Made by a program: the position numbers and the translations under genes. DNA of 51,975 bases from a virus: positions 1 through 51,975 of the IMG/VR virus record IMGVR_UViG_3300037493_002946; one strand, given 5' to 3'. Of the stretch, positions 13,693 to 23,339 are shown piece by piece (positions within the stretch are counted from its first letter, which is position 1; each line of letters starts with the position of its first letter). The notes beneath the pieces are model-generated. The model did no database searches. It worked only from the letters and a program-made list of their open reading frames with translations, and was not told where the DNA came from.

Positions 13693-16600
13693 ATGGCAGG
13701 AAACAATATTACCGTAGATGTAACAATCAATGGTCAAACCATTGCTCTTCAAATCCCGCCCATCGTAGGAGTAGAAATAACTCCTAATCCGATTCCTTAT
13801 ATTCAGCAAACTTCGGACTGGAATTCAGTAATAGACCCAACAAGAATTTTAAACAAGCCAACAATTGTAAATCCACCCGCCCCCATTGATGCCAACGATT
13901 TTCAAGTATCAAATGGTCTTGGTGCGTGGGTTACAAAAACACTTGCTCAAGTAAAAGGAATTTTAGGACTTGGTACTGCCGCCTTTTTAAATGTTCCTGT
14001 TATCGGAAATGCGAGTTCAAGCGAAGTTGTAAAAGGGTCAGATACAAGATTGTCTGGAAATGTTCCTTTAACAAGAACAATTACAACAACAATTCCTCTG
14101 CTGATTGATAATCAGCCAAGTGCAGATTTATCAACAGACAGAACTCTTTCGATTCCAGCATCTACAGCAAGTGTAAACGGGTATGCAACATCAACTCAAA
14201 TAACAAAACTGGATGGTATTGCAACTGGAGCGGAAGTCAATGTTCAAAGCGATTGGGATGCTCTTTCTGGCGATGCCTTTATTCTTAATAAACCATCTAT
14301 CCCAACACAATACACGGACGAGTTGGCACAAGATGCGGTTGGTGGAATATTAACTAACACTGGAAACGTTCAATTTTCATATGACGATGCTACTCCAAAA
14401 ATTACAGCAAGCGTAGATATTTCTGGAAAACAAGATACTCTTCAAAGTGGAACAAATATTAAAACAATTAACTCGTCTTCTATTTTGGCGAGTGGAAATT
14501 TAAATCTTGAACCAAGTTTGGGATTCACTCCAGAGACTGTTTCAAATAAATCTACAACCACTTCACTCGGAACTTCAGACACATTATACCCAACTCAAAA
14601 TGCCGTTAAGCAATATGTTGACAGTATTGCTTCGGGTGTATTGAGTTATCGTGGTGCTTATGACGCTTCGACAAATCTCTTTCCCTCAACTGGAGGAAGT
14701 GGTGTGTTGGGAGCGATTATGAAAGGCAACATGTGGATTATTAGTGTTGCTGGTACATTGGGTGGTAATGTTGTTTTTGTCGGAGATTCTATTATCGCAA
14801 ACGTGGATACTCCGGGTCAAACTGCTGGAAATTGGAATATTATTTCTGGTGCTATTAGTTATACTCCAGAAGATGTTGCAAATAAAATTACATCTATTTC
14901 TGGTGCTTCTACAAATACACAATATCCTTCGGCTAAACTTGTTTATGACCAGTTGGCAACGAAACAACCAACGGGTTCTTATCTTGTTGCCTCTGATATT
15001 ACTGGTAAAGAAGATACTTCAAATAAAGTAACTTCTATTTCTGGAGCGTCAACAAACACAGAATATCCATCTGCCAAATTGGTTTATGACCAGTTAGCGG
15101 GGAAACAAGCAACTGGTGCGTATTTAACTGGAGTTACTACTGATTCTCCTTTATCTGGTGCTGGAACTTCTGGCTCTCATTTAACGATTGATTTATCAAG
15201 CAAACAAAATGCAGATGCAACATTGAGTGCCCTTGCGGGATTGGATGCAACGGCTGGATTTGTTAAGCAAACTGGTGCTGATACATTTACTAAAGATACA
15301 AATACATATCTAACTTCTTTATCTGGTGCTGTTCTTTTAGACCAGACAACTCCTCAAACAATAACAAACGGAAGACCTACTTTTTCACAAGGATTAAAAC
15401 TAGGAACTTCTCCTACAATTGGAGCATTTGAAGAAGGAAAGATTTATTATGATGTAATAAATAAGACTGTTTCTGCGATGATTGATAGTGACATAACTAT
15501 GCAAGTCGGGCAAGAAGAACTTACTCTCTGTTTCAATAACACTGGAACATTGATACCCAACGCTTCTCTTGTTTATATTATCGGTTCTCAAAATGATATG
15601 CCAACGATTGCTTTAGCTAAAGCCGATTCTAAATTGACTTATGTTCTAATAGGAATGACAACTCAAGACATAGCACACAATTCAAGCGGTTTTGTTACCA
15701 ACAGAGGTGTTGTTCATGATGTAAATACTCTTGGATATACTGAAGGTGATATTTTATATCTTAGTGATACTATCGCTGGAGCATATACAAATATTGAACC
15801 AACGGACGTAAATAGTTTTGTGGTTAGAATAGGAAGAGTTTTACTCGTTAGCGCAACAACTGGTTCTATTTATATAAGACAAATATATAATAATAGATTA
15901 GCCGATTTACAAGATGTTGCACTCATTTCTCCGCAGGTTGACCAAATATTAACTTGGAATGGAGTAGAATGGATTAATGGTAATCAACGTTCAATTTCTG
16001 CTGGTGCAGGAATTGCGTTCTATTTAGATTCAACCCCTGTTATTCCTCCGAGTGTTCAAGACTCTGGAATGGAATCACTCTTTAAAGCACCGAGTATAGG
16101 AACAGAAGAGATAGAAAGTGCAAATGCATCTTCTGGAACTGTTGTCTTGGATAGATATATTTTTGATTCTGCTTTAGGAAGAACCAAAATAGATGCGGGT
16201 GCTTGGGTGTTCAATACATTTGGTTATGTAAATAATCAAGCTGGCACTTCATCTATTCCTGTCTCTGTTTATAAAGTAATGACGGGAGTTGGAACTTTAA
16301 CGACAACTGGAACTATTGGTGCTACTACAAGAACTGCCACAATTTCTGGAGCAACACCTTTCTTAGCTGGAGATGCTAATGCGGATATTACATTATCTGG
16401 ATTAATACAAACATCAACAGCCATGCTTAGAATTACTGGCTTCACAAATACCTCTACTGTTACAGTTACAGTTCTTTCTGGATATTTAAATCAGTCAACT
16501 GTTGCTTATTCGATTCATAGATGGTTGTTTACAGATTCAACAACTGAAGTAAATAATGAGGCTGTTGGTCTTATAACTTCAAAAAGTATTCAACCCGAAT

Positions 16601-17328
16601 TTACTACCTCTTTGACCGATAAATTATCTATTGCTTATTTTGCAAGAAGTACTGCAAATAGAACTCTTTATCTTTATCATGGTGGTGTAAATTATTATAC
16701 CTATTTCGAGACTCCTCTTGCTGTCCTACATAATGAACTTGCGGGAATACAGGGTGGAGCAACCGATGAGAAATATCATTTATCGAGTGCAAAGTATACA
16801 GACCTTCAAAACACAACTGGCACAAATACGGGAGATGTAAGTTTAGGTACTGCAAGCGGATTAAGTTTAGGTGGTCAAGTATTATCTTTAGGAATTGCAT
16901 CTGCTGGTGTAACTGGTGCATTGTCTGGAACAGATTGGACTACTTTTAACAGTAAACAAAATGCTTTAGGGTATACTCCAGTAAATAAAGCGGGTGATAC
17001 CGTTTCTGGTAATCTTGCCATTACAGGATATATAACCATTGCGGGATTACGCAAGACCCCTGTAATTAAAACCTCTGCTTATACCGTTACAGTAAACGAT
17101 TCTGATGTTACTGGAAATAGTGCTACCCCCTTCAACATACAATTACTTCCCGCTACGGGAACTGGTGCAGTATATAATATTGCAAATGTTGGTAGTGGAA
17201 TTGTTACCGTTGTCGCAGATATATCTGGAACTCCCGATTTAATTAATGGTAGTGCTTCTCAGGCATTGGAACAAGGTGATTCAATAACAATAAAAGACGA
17301 ACTTACAAATATTTGGATTATCCAATAG
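13693..17328 (+). CDS. Large tail fibre / receptor-binding protein
   Basis: 1211 residues, Thr/Ser/Gly/Asn-rich and beta-structured, with the stalk repeats typical of phage fibres. The motif DWDALSGDAFILNKPSIPTQYTDE (near 191) is a common fibre block. A repeated unit ISGASTNTxYPSAKLVYDQLA occurs twice (near residues 400 and 445; DNA about 14890 and 15030), each followed by KQxTGxYL. The repeats suggest trimeric shaft modules. A central globular part (about 480-720) and a C-terminal Gly/Thr region ending in IWIIQ follow. No enzymatic motif is seen. It probably mediates adsorption. It is placed far from the Tal gene, on the other side of the head genes, as expected if the genome map is circular. 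Confidence 0.8.
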   Translation: MAGNNITVDVTINGQTIALQIPPIVGVEITPNPIPYIQQTSDWNSVIDPTRILNKPTIVNPPAPIDANDFQVSNGLGAWVTKTLAQVKGILGLGTAAFLNVPVIGNASSSEVVKGSDTRLSGNVPLTRTITTTIPLLIDNQPSADLSTDRTLSIPASTASVNGYATSTQITKLDGIATGAEVNVQSDWDALSGDAFILNKPSIPTQYTDELAQDAVGGILTNTGNVQFSYDDATPKITASVDISGKQDTLQSGTNIKTINSSSILASGNLNLEPSLGFTPETVSNKSTTTSLGTSDTLYPTQNAVKQYVDSIASGVLSYRGAYDASTNLFPSTGGSGVLGAIMKGNMWIISVAGTLGGNVVFVGDSIIANVDTPGQTAGNWNIISGAISYTPEDVANKITSISGASTNTQYPSAKLVYDQLATKQPTGSYLVASDITGKEDTSNKVTSISGASTNTEYPSAKLVYDQLAGKQATGAYLTGVTTDSPLSGAGTSGSHLTIDLSSKQNADATLSALAGLDATAGFVKQTGADTFTKDTNTYLTSLSGAVLLDQTTPQTITNGRPTFSQGLKLGTSPTIGAFEEGKIYYDVINKTVSAMIDSDITMQVGQEELTLCFNNTGTLIPNASLVYIIGSQNDMPTIALAKADSKLTYVLIGMTTQDIAHNSSGFVTNRGVVHDVNTLGYTEGDILYLSDTIAGAYTNIEPTDVNSFVVRIGRVLLVSATTGSIYIRQIYNNRLADLQDVALISPQVDQILTWNGVEWINGNQRSISAGAGIAFYLDSTPVIPPSVQDSGMESLFKAPSIGTEEIESANASSGTVVLDRYIFDSALGRTKIDAGAWVFNTFGYVNNQAGTSSIPVSVYKVMTGVGTLTTTGTIGATTRTATISGATPFLAGDANADITLSGLIQTSTAMLRITGFTNTSTVTVTVLSGYLNQSTVAYSIHRWLFTDSTTEVNNEAVGLITSKSIQPEFTTSLTDKLSIAYFARSTANRTLYLYHGGVNYYTYFETPLAVLHNELAGIQGGATDEKYHLSSAKYTDLQNTTGTNTGDVSLGTASGLSLGGQVLSLGIASAGVTGALSGTDWTTFNSKQNALGYTPVNKAGDTVSGNLAITGYITIAGLRKTPVIKTSAYTVTVNDSDVTGNSATPFNIQLLPATGTGAVYNIANVGSGIVTVVADISGTPDLINGSASQALEQGDSITIKDELTNIWIIQ

Positions 17329-17343
17329 AAAGGAGAATGATAG

Positions 17344-19497
17344 ATGACTTATTTTAAAGCCATACAAACACAGGCAAAATCAACAGGTTCATGGTATCCT
17401 CAAGTAGAGGATTCTCTAATCGCTAATCAAGAATCTGATGTTAGATTGGATACTGCTGGAAATTTAGTTACAAGGTCTGCCGTACTTACGGATGAAGGGT
17501 CAAATTTTCAGGTTTTTGCTGGAAATGCCCTACCTGCCGATTGGACATCAATCATTGGAACGGGTGCAAGTGTAACCGTTGCCAATTCAAAATGTAATAT
17601 AGTATCTGGAACAAATGCGGGAGCAAAGACCTCGATATATAGAATCGCTGATTATGCTCCTTTAACTTTTACCTATATACTTTCTGTATCTCAAAGAATT
17701 GCTAATCAGGATATTTATTTTGGTGGTGGAAATCATCCGACTGACGGAACTTTAGACACCATGTTTGCCAGATTTCATATGTATGGAACTGATAATACAA
17801 AAGTATCCTGTGAGATACAATCGTCTTCAGACACAGGTGGAAATGAAGGAACAAATATTCCCATCCTTCTTCCTGTTGGGTTAAATACTTCTCAGAGTCT
17901 TAATTATGTAGTAGGGATGGAGGGAGACAAAGTAGACTTTTATATTGGATTAAATCATGAATCTTTATATAAGGTTGCGACTTACTCAACACAAGTTCCT
18001 GACCCTTATACAACATTATACCAAAGAGTTAGCTTTGTAAATGGAACTACACCAGCAAGTACGACAACCCTCTCTATTGATACCATATCATCCCACAATA
18101 TGAATATATTGAATGTAACAGGAGAAATTACAGGAGAAGTGTCCATTAATCAAAAGATAGTGGCATCTGTTGTAAATAGTTCAATAACTAATTTAACAGC
18201 ATCCCCGACTGCGGGATATATCTTTGTTGGAACTGGTGAACCCTCATTGAGTAATGCTGTAATTCAAGTGTCTCTTAAAACAAACCAGAATTGTATTGTT
18301 TATGTTTCTCAATCTTCGGATGGTATAAATTGGGATGTATCAGACCAATTCTCATATAATAAAAGTTTACCGTTTGGGATTGATGTAAAGTCAGTAGCAT
18401 TATATTTTAGGGTGAGAGTAGAGAATCTTAGTACTTCTACTGCCACAACTTTCTTTAGGCTTCAAACTTTACTATGTCCAGTATCAGAACCTCTCCCTAG
18501 AGTTCTTTCGGATTTGGGAAATCTAAAAGTTGGTATTTATGAACTCGAAGACGAATTTGGGCAAAAGGGTCAATTTACTCAAATGAGAGACTTAAAAGTT
18601 GAACAAGCATATCGGTTAGTTGGAACAAGTTTTGGTTCTGCTATTGATACTGCCTTTTGGACTGCGACAAATAGCGGAACTGGTTCTGCCTCTGGTGTAG
18701 CAAATTCAATAGCCACTCTCTCTTCTGGAACAACTGTCGCGGGTTATGGAAACATTCAATCTGTTAGAGTAGGAAGATTTATTTTTGCTCACCCTCATTT
18801 ATATAGAAGTATCCATAGAGTAACCAACCTGTCTGTTGCTGGAAATATTAGAAGATGGGGTGCGTTTACGACTACGGGTGTAACAACTCCAGTAGACGGA
18901 TTCTATTTTGAGTTATCTGCGACAAACGTTTTAACTTGTGTATGCTGTAAAGCGGGAACACCGACACCCGTTGCAAGCGGTTCGTTTAATGGAAATGTAA
19001 ATGAGTTTATTATGAACACCAATGCCCACGCTTATGAAATTTCTTTCTTCCTCGGAAGTGCAATTTTCATGATTGACGGTGTTCTTCTACATACTACAAG
19101 ACCTACAACGGCGATGTTATCCAACAACTTTACCCTTCCTGTTACTACCACAACAATCAATACAGGAAGTGCTTCTGGAAATCTTGAAATGTGGGCTGGT
19201 ATCATACTGAGATTAGGTCGTGAAATTTCTGCTCCACAATATAGATATACGAGCGGTGTTCAAACCGCAGTTATTGCAAAGAGTGGAGCGGGGACATTGA
19301 GAAAAGTTATACTAGGCACAAATACTCCTTCCGGAACATTGATTCTATATGATGCTCTTACTGCGACAAATATCATAGCTACGTTTACATGGACGAACAA
19401 TGCAATTTCTTCCTCTCACATTTTGGATATTGATTTTTATACAGGATTAACATTCAGTGTGACAGGTGGTGGGGCGCAAACTTTAATATTCGAATAA
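17344..19497 (+). CDS. Tail/fibre-associated structural protein
   Basis: 717 residues, beta-rich, 15 nt behind the fibre gene with AAAGGAG before ATG. It begins MTYFKAIQTQAKSTGSWYP and contains a lectin-like middle (about 55-255) and a second globular half with VRVGRFIFAHPHLYRS and RRWGAFTTTG. The C-terminus (TLILYDALTATNIIATF ... LTFSVTGGGAQTLIFE) resembles short domains found at the ends of phage minor structural proteins. There is no hydrolase signature. It is probably part of the adsorption apparatus with the upstream fibre; which of the two contacts the receptor cannot be told. Confidence 0.7.
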   Translation: MTYFKAIQTQAKSTGSWYPQVEDSLIANQESDVRLDTAGNLVTRSAVLTDEGSNFQVFAGNALPADWTSIIGTGASVTVANSKCNIVSGTNAGAKTSIYRIADYAPLTFTYILSVSQRIANQDIYFGGGNHPTDGTLDTMFARFHMYGTDNTKVSCEIQSSSDTGGNEGTNIPILLPVGLNTSQSLNYVVGMEGDKVDFYIGLNHESLYKVATYSTQVPDPYTTLYQRVSFVNGTTPASTTTLSIDTISSHNMNILNVTGEITGEVSINQKIVASVVNSSITNLTASPTAGYIFVGTGEPSLSNAVIQVSLKTNQNCIVYVSQSSDGINWDVSDQFSYNKSLPFGIDVKSVALYFRVRVENLSTSTATTFFRLQTLLCPVSEPLPRVLSDLGNLKVGIYELEDEFGQKGQFTQMRDLKVEQAYRLVGTSFGSAIDTAFWTATNSGTGSASGVANSIATLSSGTTVAGYGNIQSVRVGRFIFAHPHLYRSIHRVTNLSVAGNIRRWGAFTTTGVTTPVDGFYFELSATNVLTCVCCKAGTPTPVASGSFNGNVNEFIMNTNAHAYEISFFLGSAIFMIDGVLLHTTRPTTAMLSNNFTLPVTTTTINTGSASGNLEMWAGIILRLGREISAPQYRYTSGVQTAVIAKSGAGTLRKVILGTNTPSGTLILYDALTATNIIATFTWTNNAISSSHILDIDFYTGLTFSVTGGGAQTLIFE

Positions 19498-19513
19498 ACA
19501 TAAAGAGGAATAA

Positions 19514-19888
19514 ATGAAATTAAATTTAGGACAAATCGTAAATTCAAAAGATGCTCTTCAAGAATTATTAAACGAAAAACTTCCAATAAAAATTGCTTTC
19601 AAGGTCAAAGAAATATTTGGAGCAATCGACCCCAAACTTGGTTATTATGAAGAAATGCGTTCAAAGCTAATCATGGGAGAATATGGGGAACAGGATGGAG
19701 ACTCTGGAAATTGGAAAGTTAAACAATCCAAAATGAAAGAATTCGTTGAAGAGTTGAAGAGTCTTATGTCCGTAGAATTAGATTTAGATATTACAAAAGT
19801 AAGATTACCCGAAAATATTTTAATGACCCCATCTAATGTATATTTGCTTGGATGGATGATTGATTTTGAGGATGAGGAAAATGGCTAA
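19514..19888 (+). CDS. Small phage protein of the fibre/lysis region
   Basis: 124 residues, ATG after AGAGG. LNLGQIVNSKDALQELLNEKLPIKIAFKV....DPKLGYYEEMRSKLIMGEYGE resembles a widespread family of small helical proteins encoded beside tail and lysis genes in Gram-positive phages (DUF1617-like in appearance). That assignment is from memory of the pattern. The last residues are acidic (DFEDEENG). The stop codon overlaps the start of the next gene by 8 nt, so the two are translationally coupled. Confidence 0.6.
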   Translation: MKLNLGQIVNSKDALQELLNEKLPIKIAFKVKEIFGAIDPKLGYYEEMRSKLIMGEYGEQDGDSGNWKVKQSKMKEFVEELKSLMSVELDLDITKVRLPENILMTPSNVYLLGWMIDFEDEENG

Positions 19889-20078
19889 AAGAAGTAAAAG
19901 AGGATTATCAAAAAAATGGTTGCCTAAAAATTCTGTTAGAATTATGGGTACAGAAGGTACAAGAGTGTGGAAATGGGAAGGACGAGAATATCCTACAATG
20001 AGGAGTCTTATCCTTAGAGGTAATCCAATTCCTGCTGTTGAACCAGACGTAGAAACATCTACTGAAATTAAAGAATAA
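19881..20078 (+). CDS. Small basic protein, unknown
   Basis: 65 residues from ATG 19881, which has GAGGATGAGG directly upstream and overlaps the previous gene by 8 nt; an in-frame TTG at 19860 is less likely. The N-terminus is strongly basic (MAKRSKRGLSKKW), followed by WKWEGREYPTMRSLILRGNPIPAVEPD. It resembles small XkdX-like or linker proteins only in position, not clearly in sequence. No function is assigned. Confidence 0.55.
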   Translation: MAKRSKRGLSKKWLPKNSVRIMGTEGTRVWKWEGREYPTMRSLILRGNPIPAVEPDVETSTEIKE

Positions 20079-20100
20079 CTAGTTAAAGGAGAAATATAAA

Positions 20101-20334
20101 ATGAATTTTGAATCTTTCACCAAGTGGTTCGCCACTTCCCCCATCGCCTCTTTCCTTCGTGTTTTTGTAGCAATGGTTATCTTTCAGGCAACTGAAGACT
20201 TTTCTAAATTTGGAGCTTTTGACTTCTCAAACCTTGAACGTTGGGCTGTTACAGCATTTGTTTCAGCAATTCCTACAATTCTGAGATGGCTGAATCCGAG
20301 TGACCCTGCTTTTGGAAATAACAAAGCAGGTTAA
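20101..20334 (+). CDS. Putative holin-like membrane protein
   Basis: 77 residues after AAAGGAG. Two hydrophobic segments are visible, about 15-33 (IASFLRVFVAMVIFQ) and 47-61 (RWAVTAFVSAIPTILRW), ending in WLNPSDPAFG. This short two-segment layout, with the RWLNP.DPxFG ending, is common in phage holin-like proteins of fibre/lysis regions. A partner endolysin is not visible in the window, which weakens the call. A membrane-bound structural accessory protein is the alternative. Confidence 0.55.
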   Translation: MNFESFTKWFATSPIASFLRVFVAMVIFQATEDFSKFGAFDFSNLERWAVTAFVSAIPTILRWLNPSDPAFGNNKAG

Positions 20335-20348
20335 TTTCTTATTATGTC

Positions 20349-20418
20349 AATTAGGTAAACTTCGGTTTACCTAATTACAAATGTAAACAAATATCTAAGT
20401 TTGTTTACATTTGTAATT
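20349..20418. other. Two overlapping perfect hairpins, the first with a UUCG loop
   Basis: AATTAGGTAAAC (20349-20360) and GTTTACCTAATT (20365-20376) form a 12-bp stem closed by C-TTCG-G. A 19-bp perfect inverted repeat, 20373-20391 with 20400-20418, follows and shares the AATT at 20373-20376, so both stems cannot be complete at once. No U-run follows. A weak TTGTTT-N16-TATAAT (20401-20428) overlaps the second arm. It separates the fibre/lysis genes from the packaging genes and is probably a transcription boundary or RNA processing signal. Confidence 0.6.
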
Positions 20419-20467
20419 AAAATATAATTGCATAAATAAGAAAATAATATTTATAAATGAGGAAAAA

Positions 20468-21430
20468 ATGGTAAGAAAAAGCAGAAGAACAAAATTAGAT
20501 AAGGTAGAATATTATTGTAGAAAATGTCAAATATACAAAGATGAAAAAGATTTTTTTGCCGCACTTGACGATTACTTAGATACTAATGGCAAGATGTCAG
20601 TGTGTAAAGATTGTTCTAATGAAATATATAATCTCGCTCTAAATGTTGAGATGGATATAAAGAAAGCGTTATTCAAAACATGCAAAATATTGAATATAGC
20701 ATTTATTCCAGAATGTATTGATTCTGCTTTACTTCAACTTGAAAATAAGAGTGAGGGAAAAGAGATTGATTTACAGAATGCTTTTGGATTATATAAATCA
20801 AAACTTGCTTCCTATTTTAGATTAGTTAAAAATGTTCCAAGAACTTTCGAATCCTATGGTATCGAGGTAAAATTTAATGAGGCTGACGCTAAGACCATCG
20901 AAGAAAATGAGGGACAAGATTTTTCCGAATACCTAAAAAACACATGGGGCGCAGGATTATCTATCTCTGATTATAACTTTCTTGAAAGTTCAATCGGAGA
21001 ATGGAAAAGAACTCATAAATGTGATACCAATTCAGAACTTGTTCTTATGCAGGAAATTTGTCATCTTCAATTGAACATTAGAAAAACAAGAGAACAAGCA
21101 ATGGATACAAAGACACTTGTAAAATCTCTACAAGAACTAATCAAGACATCTAATCTATCTCCTGCACAAGCCAATTTATCTAATGCTACTAAAGGAACTG
21201 AAGCGTTTGGAAATTGGATTAAGGATATCGAACAATTAGAACCTGCTGAATGGTGGGATAAAAATAGAAATGCTTTTGTCGATGTGGATAATCTAGCTCA
21301 ATACTTTGAGGATTTTATCACTCGACCAATTAAGAATTTTATTACCCGCTCAAGAGACTTTTCAATTAAATCTGGTGACAATATGATGGAAGTGGAGTTA
21401 AAAGAATCTGAAGAAGATGGAGATTCATAA
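20468..21430 (+). CDS. Probable terminase small subunit with N-terminal zinc finger
   Basis: 320 residues, ATG after GAGG. A C4 zinc finger is visible near the start, YYCRKCQIYKDEKDFF...MSVCKDCS (about 16-53), of the kind found in phage terminase small subunits and DNA-binding proteins. The rest is helical and charged. The stop overlaps the start of the large terminase gene (TAATG), which is the main argument for the role. It would recognise the packaging site and regulate TerL. No helix-turn-helix of the usual TerS type is evident, so the call rests on position and the zinc finger. Confidence 0.65.
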   Translation: MVRKSRRTKLDKVEYYCRKCQIYKDEKDFFAALDDYLDTNGKMSVCKDCSNEIYNLALNVEMDIKKALFKTCKILNIAFIPECIDSALLQLENKSEGKEIDLQNAFGLYKSKLASYFRLVKNVPRTFESYGIEVKFNEADAKTIEENEGQDFSEYLKNTWGAGLSISDYNFLESSIGEWKRTHKCDTNSELVLMQEICHLQLNIRKTREQAMDTKTLVKSLQELIKTSNLSPAQANLSNATKGTEAFGNWIKDIEQLEPAEWWDKNRNAFVDVDNLAQYFEDFITRPIKNFITRSRDFSIKSGDNMMEVELKESEEDGDS

Positions 21431-23235
21431 TGGCTAAAGCTACTCCTACTAATGACCAGACCAGACGCTCAAGAAGTCAAAATCAATTTCTTAGACCTAA
21501 GACAATGGTTAAGGAAAAAGAACTTTCCGCAGACAAAAAGAAAAGACTTATTTCTTGGGTTACTTTCTATAGATTAAACACTCACAGGTTTATCCAACAT
21601 TATTTTGGAGTGAAGCTATATCCTTTTCAGATTCTATGGGTTTGGGCTATGGGAGTCAAGGACAGCTTTTTTACTGTTGCTTCTAGAAGTATTGGCAAGT
21701 CTTGGCTGATAGGTCTATACGCTGTTGCTAGATGTGTATTATATCCCAATAGTAAAGTAGTTATTGTATCTTCAACCATCAAACAAGCCTCCATTATTAT
21801 CGAGGAAAAGATTCAAGGTCTATATAATGACTTCCCAAATATTCAAAGAGAAATAGCCAGTATTGTTAGTGGAATGAATAAAAACGAGGTTGCGTTTTAT
21901 AATGGCAGTATCATTAAGGTAGTTGCGAGTCGTGATTCGGCTCGCGGCAGCCGCGCCACGTTCATCATCGTAGAAGAAAGCAGACTTGTTGATAAGACCA
22001 TATTGGATGATGTTATCAGACCTTTTAGTTATATTCGCCCGACTCCTTACAATGCAGATAAGAAATTTGCTCATATACCTCCAGAGGAAGCTAAAGAGAT
22101 GCACATAACCTCCGCTCATTATACAAGTGGGTGGTGGTATCGTGAAACCCTGATTGCAATTAAGAATATGATATTAGGAAAGAATGTAGGATTTTTTGCT
22201 ACTGATTATCTTACTGCTGTATATCATAGAATTAAGACCACCAATCAGATTGAAAAAGATAAAGAAGTTATGAATGAATTAAGTTTTCAATTAGAATATC
22301 TAAATATTCCAATTGGTGAATCTGGAGATGCTTATTTCAAGTTAAAGATGTTGCAAAAAAATAGAGTTCTAAAAAAAGCATTCTATCCAGTAAAAAAAGA
22401 AGATTATGCCAGTAATAAAAAAGTGGTCTCATCTATGCCTAAAAACAATGATGAAATCAGAGTTTTATCAATTGATATGGCTACTCGCTCAGGTAAGGAA
22501 AATGACTTAACAATTATGTCATGCATTAAACTTATTCCAACTAGTAAGGGCTATGAACGTGAATTGGTTTATATGGAAAGCTTTAGTGGTAAGAACACTA
22601 TTTTACAGGCTTTGAGAGCTAAACAACTATGGTATGATTTTGAAGCAGATTATCTCGTCCTGGATTTGTTGAATGCCGGGGTGAGCTTGTATGACATGCT
22701 AGGAGCAGTAACAAAAGACGATGAGAGAGGAATTGAATATCCTCCTATGACAGTCATGCCTCACAGGTCTTTAGAAGATAAACTATACAATGAGCTTTTC
22801 GAAAGAACCACTGGTTTGAATGCTCTTCAAATAATTTATCCCATCGTTGGTTCTGCTCAATTAAACAGTAAAATTGCTGTAGAAATGAGAGACAAACTTC
22901 AAAAGAGAATGTTCTCATTTCTTGTTGATGAAAATCAAGCGGATGAATTTTTGGCTAAAAGCGTTAAGGGTTATATGGACGCTGAAGATAGCGTTACTAA
23001 AGCTAATGCCTTAGCTCCTTATGTTCAAACGAGTTTGTTGATTGGCGAATGTATCAATCTCTCAATGATGTTGGTATCTGGAAATATCAAATTAGTTGAA
23101 CCCGATGGTGGTCGCAAGGATAGATATAGTTCTTTAAGTTATGGCAATTGGTTTGTATCGTTGCTGGATGTAGAACTAATCAAAGAAACCGAATCGGATG
23201 AAAACGAGTGGCTGAACGTTACAGGGTTTTATTAG
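21430..23235 (+). CDS. terL: Terminase large subunit
   Basis: 601 residues. The ATPase motor shows an N-terminal adenine-type motif (YPFQILWVWAM, about 64-74), Walker A ASRSIGKSW (84-92) and Walker B TFIIVEES (177-184). The RNase H-like nuclease follows with LSIDMATRSGKENDLTIMS (D349 as first metal ligand) and VLDLLNAGVSLYD further on. It cuts and pumps DNA through the portal. No intron interrupts it. Odd point: codons around residues 167-177 are GC-rich, with CGC/CGT arginines and a perfect palindrome (21943-21955) in a gene otherwise using AGA. The start overlaps the small-subunit stop. Confidence 0.93.
   Translation: MAKATPTNDQTRRSRSQNQFLRPKTMVKEKELSADKKKRLISWVTFYRLNTHRFIQHYFGVKLYPFQILWVWAMGVKDSFFTVASRSIGKSWLIGLYAVARCVLYPNSKVVIVSSTIKQASIIIEEKIQGLYNDFPNIQREIASIVSGMNKNEVAFYNGSIIKVVASRDSARGSRATFIIVEESRLVDKTILDDVIRPFSYIRPTPYNADKKFAHIPPEEAKEMHITSAHYTSGWWYRETLIAIKNMILGKNVGFFATDYLTAVYHRIKTTNQIEKDKEVMNELSFQLEYLNIPIGESGDAYFKLKMLQKNRVLKKAFYPVKKEDYASNKKVVSSMPKNNDEIRVLSIDMATRSGKENDLTIMSCIKLIPTSKGYERELVYMESFSGKNTILQALRAKQLWYDFEADYLVLDLLNAGVSLYDMLGAVTKDDERGIEYPPMTVMPHRSLEDKLYNELFERTTGLNALQIIYPIVGSAQLNSKIAVEMRDKLQKRMFSFLVDENQADEFLAKSVKGYMDAEDSVTKANALAPYVQTSLLIGECINLSMMLVSGNIKLVEPDGGRKDRYSSLSYGNWFVSLLDVELIKETESDENEWLNVTGFY
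21943..21955. repeat. GC-rich palindrome inside terL
   Basis: CGCGGC-A-GCCGCG is a perfect 6-bp inverted repeat with a single central base, in the middle of a roughly 36-nt GC-rich patch (about 21925-21960) of a strongly AT-rich gene. It codes for the residues just before Walker B. It may mark a nuclease target or its recoded, resistant form. Confidence 0.5.
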
Positions 23236-23245
23236 AACGCGATTA

Positions 23246-23313
23246 TAAAGAGAGAAATAGGTTGGAATAATTACCCACCCGAAAAGTAAAGACTCCTTAC
23301 TTTTCTCTCTTTA
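23246..23313 (+). terminator. Large stem-loop after terL
   Basis: TAAAGAGAGAAA (23246-23257) pairs perfectly with TTTCTCTCTTTA (23302-23313). Inside, AAAAGTAA (23282-23289) pairs with TTACTTTT (23297-23304), overlapping the outer arm, so alternative folds compete. It lies between the terL stop and the start of the endonuclease gene. It may end terL transcripts or keep the nuclease gene poorly expressed. Confidence 0.45.
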
Positions 23314-23339
23314 CAATTCTTTGGAGTTCTGGAGAAAAA

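Noticed and set aside
14686-14967. Long reverse-strand frames inside the fibre gene
   Set aside because: They lie opposite a clearly coding repeat-rich gene, lack ribosome sites, and arise from its biased codons.
14880-15110. Repeated DNA in the fibre gene as a mobile element
   Set aside because: The repeats encode two copies of a protein shaft unit and have diverged at synonymous sites; they are protein repeats.
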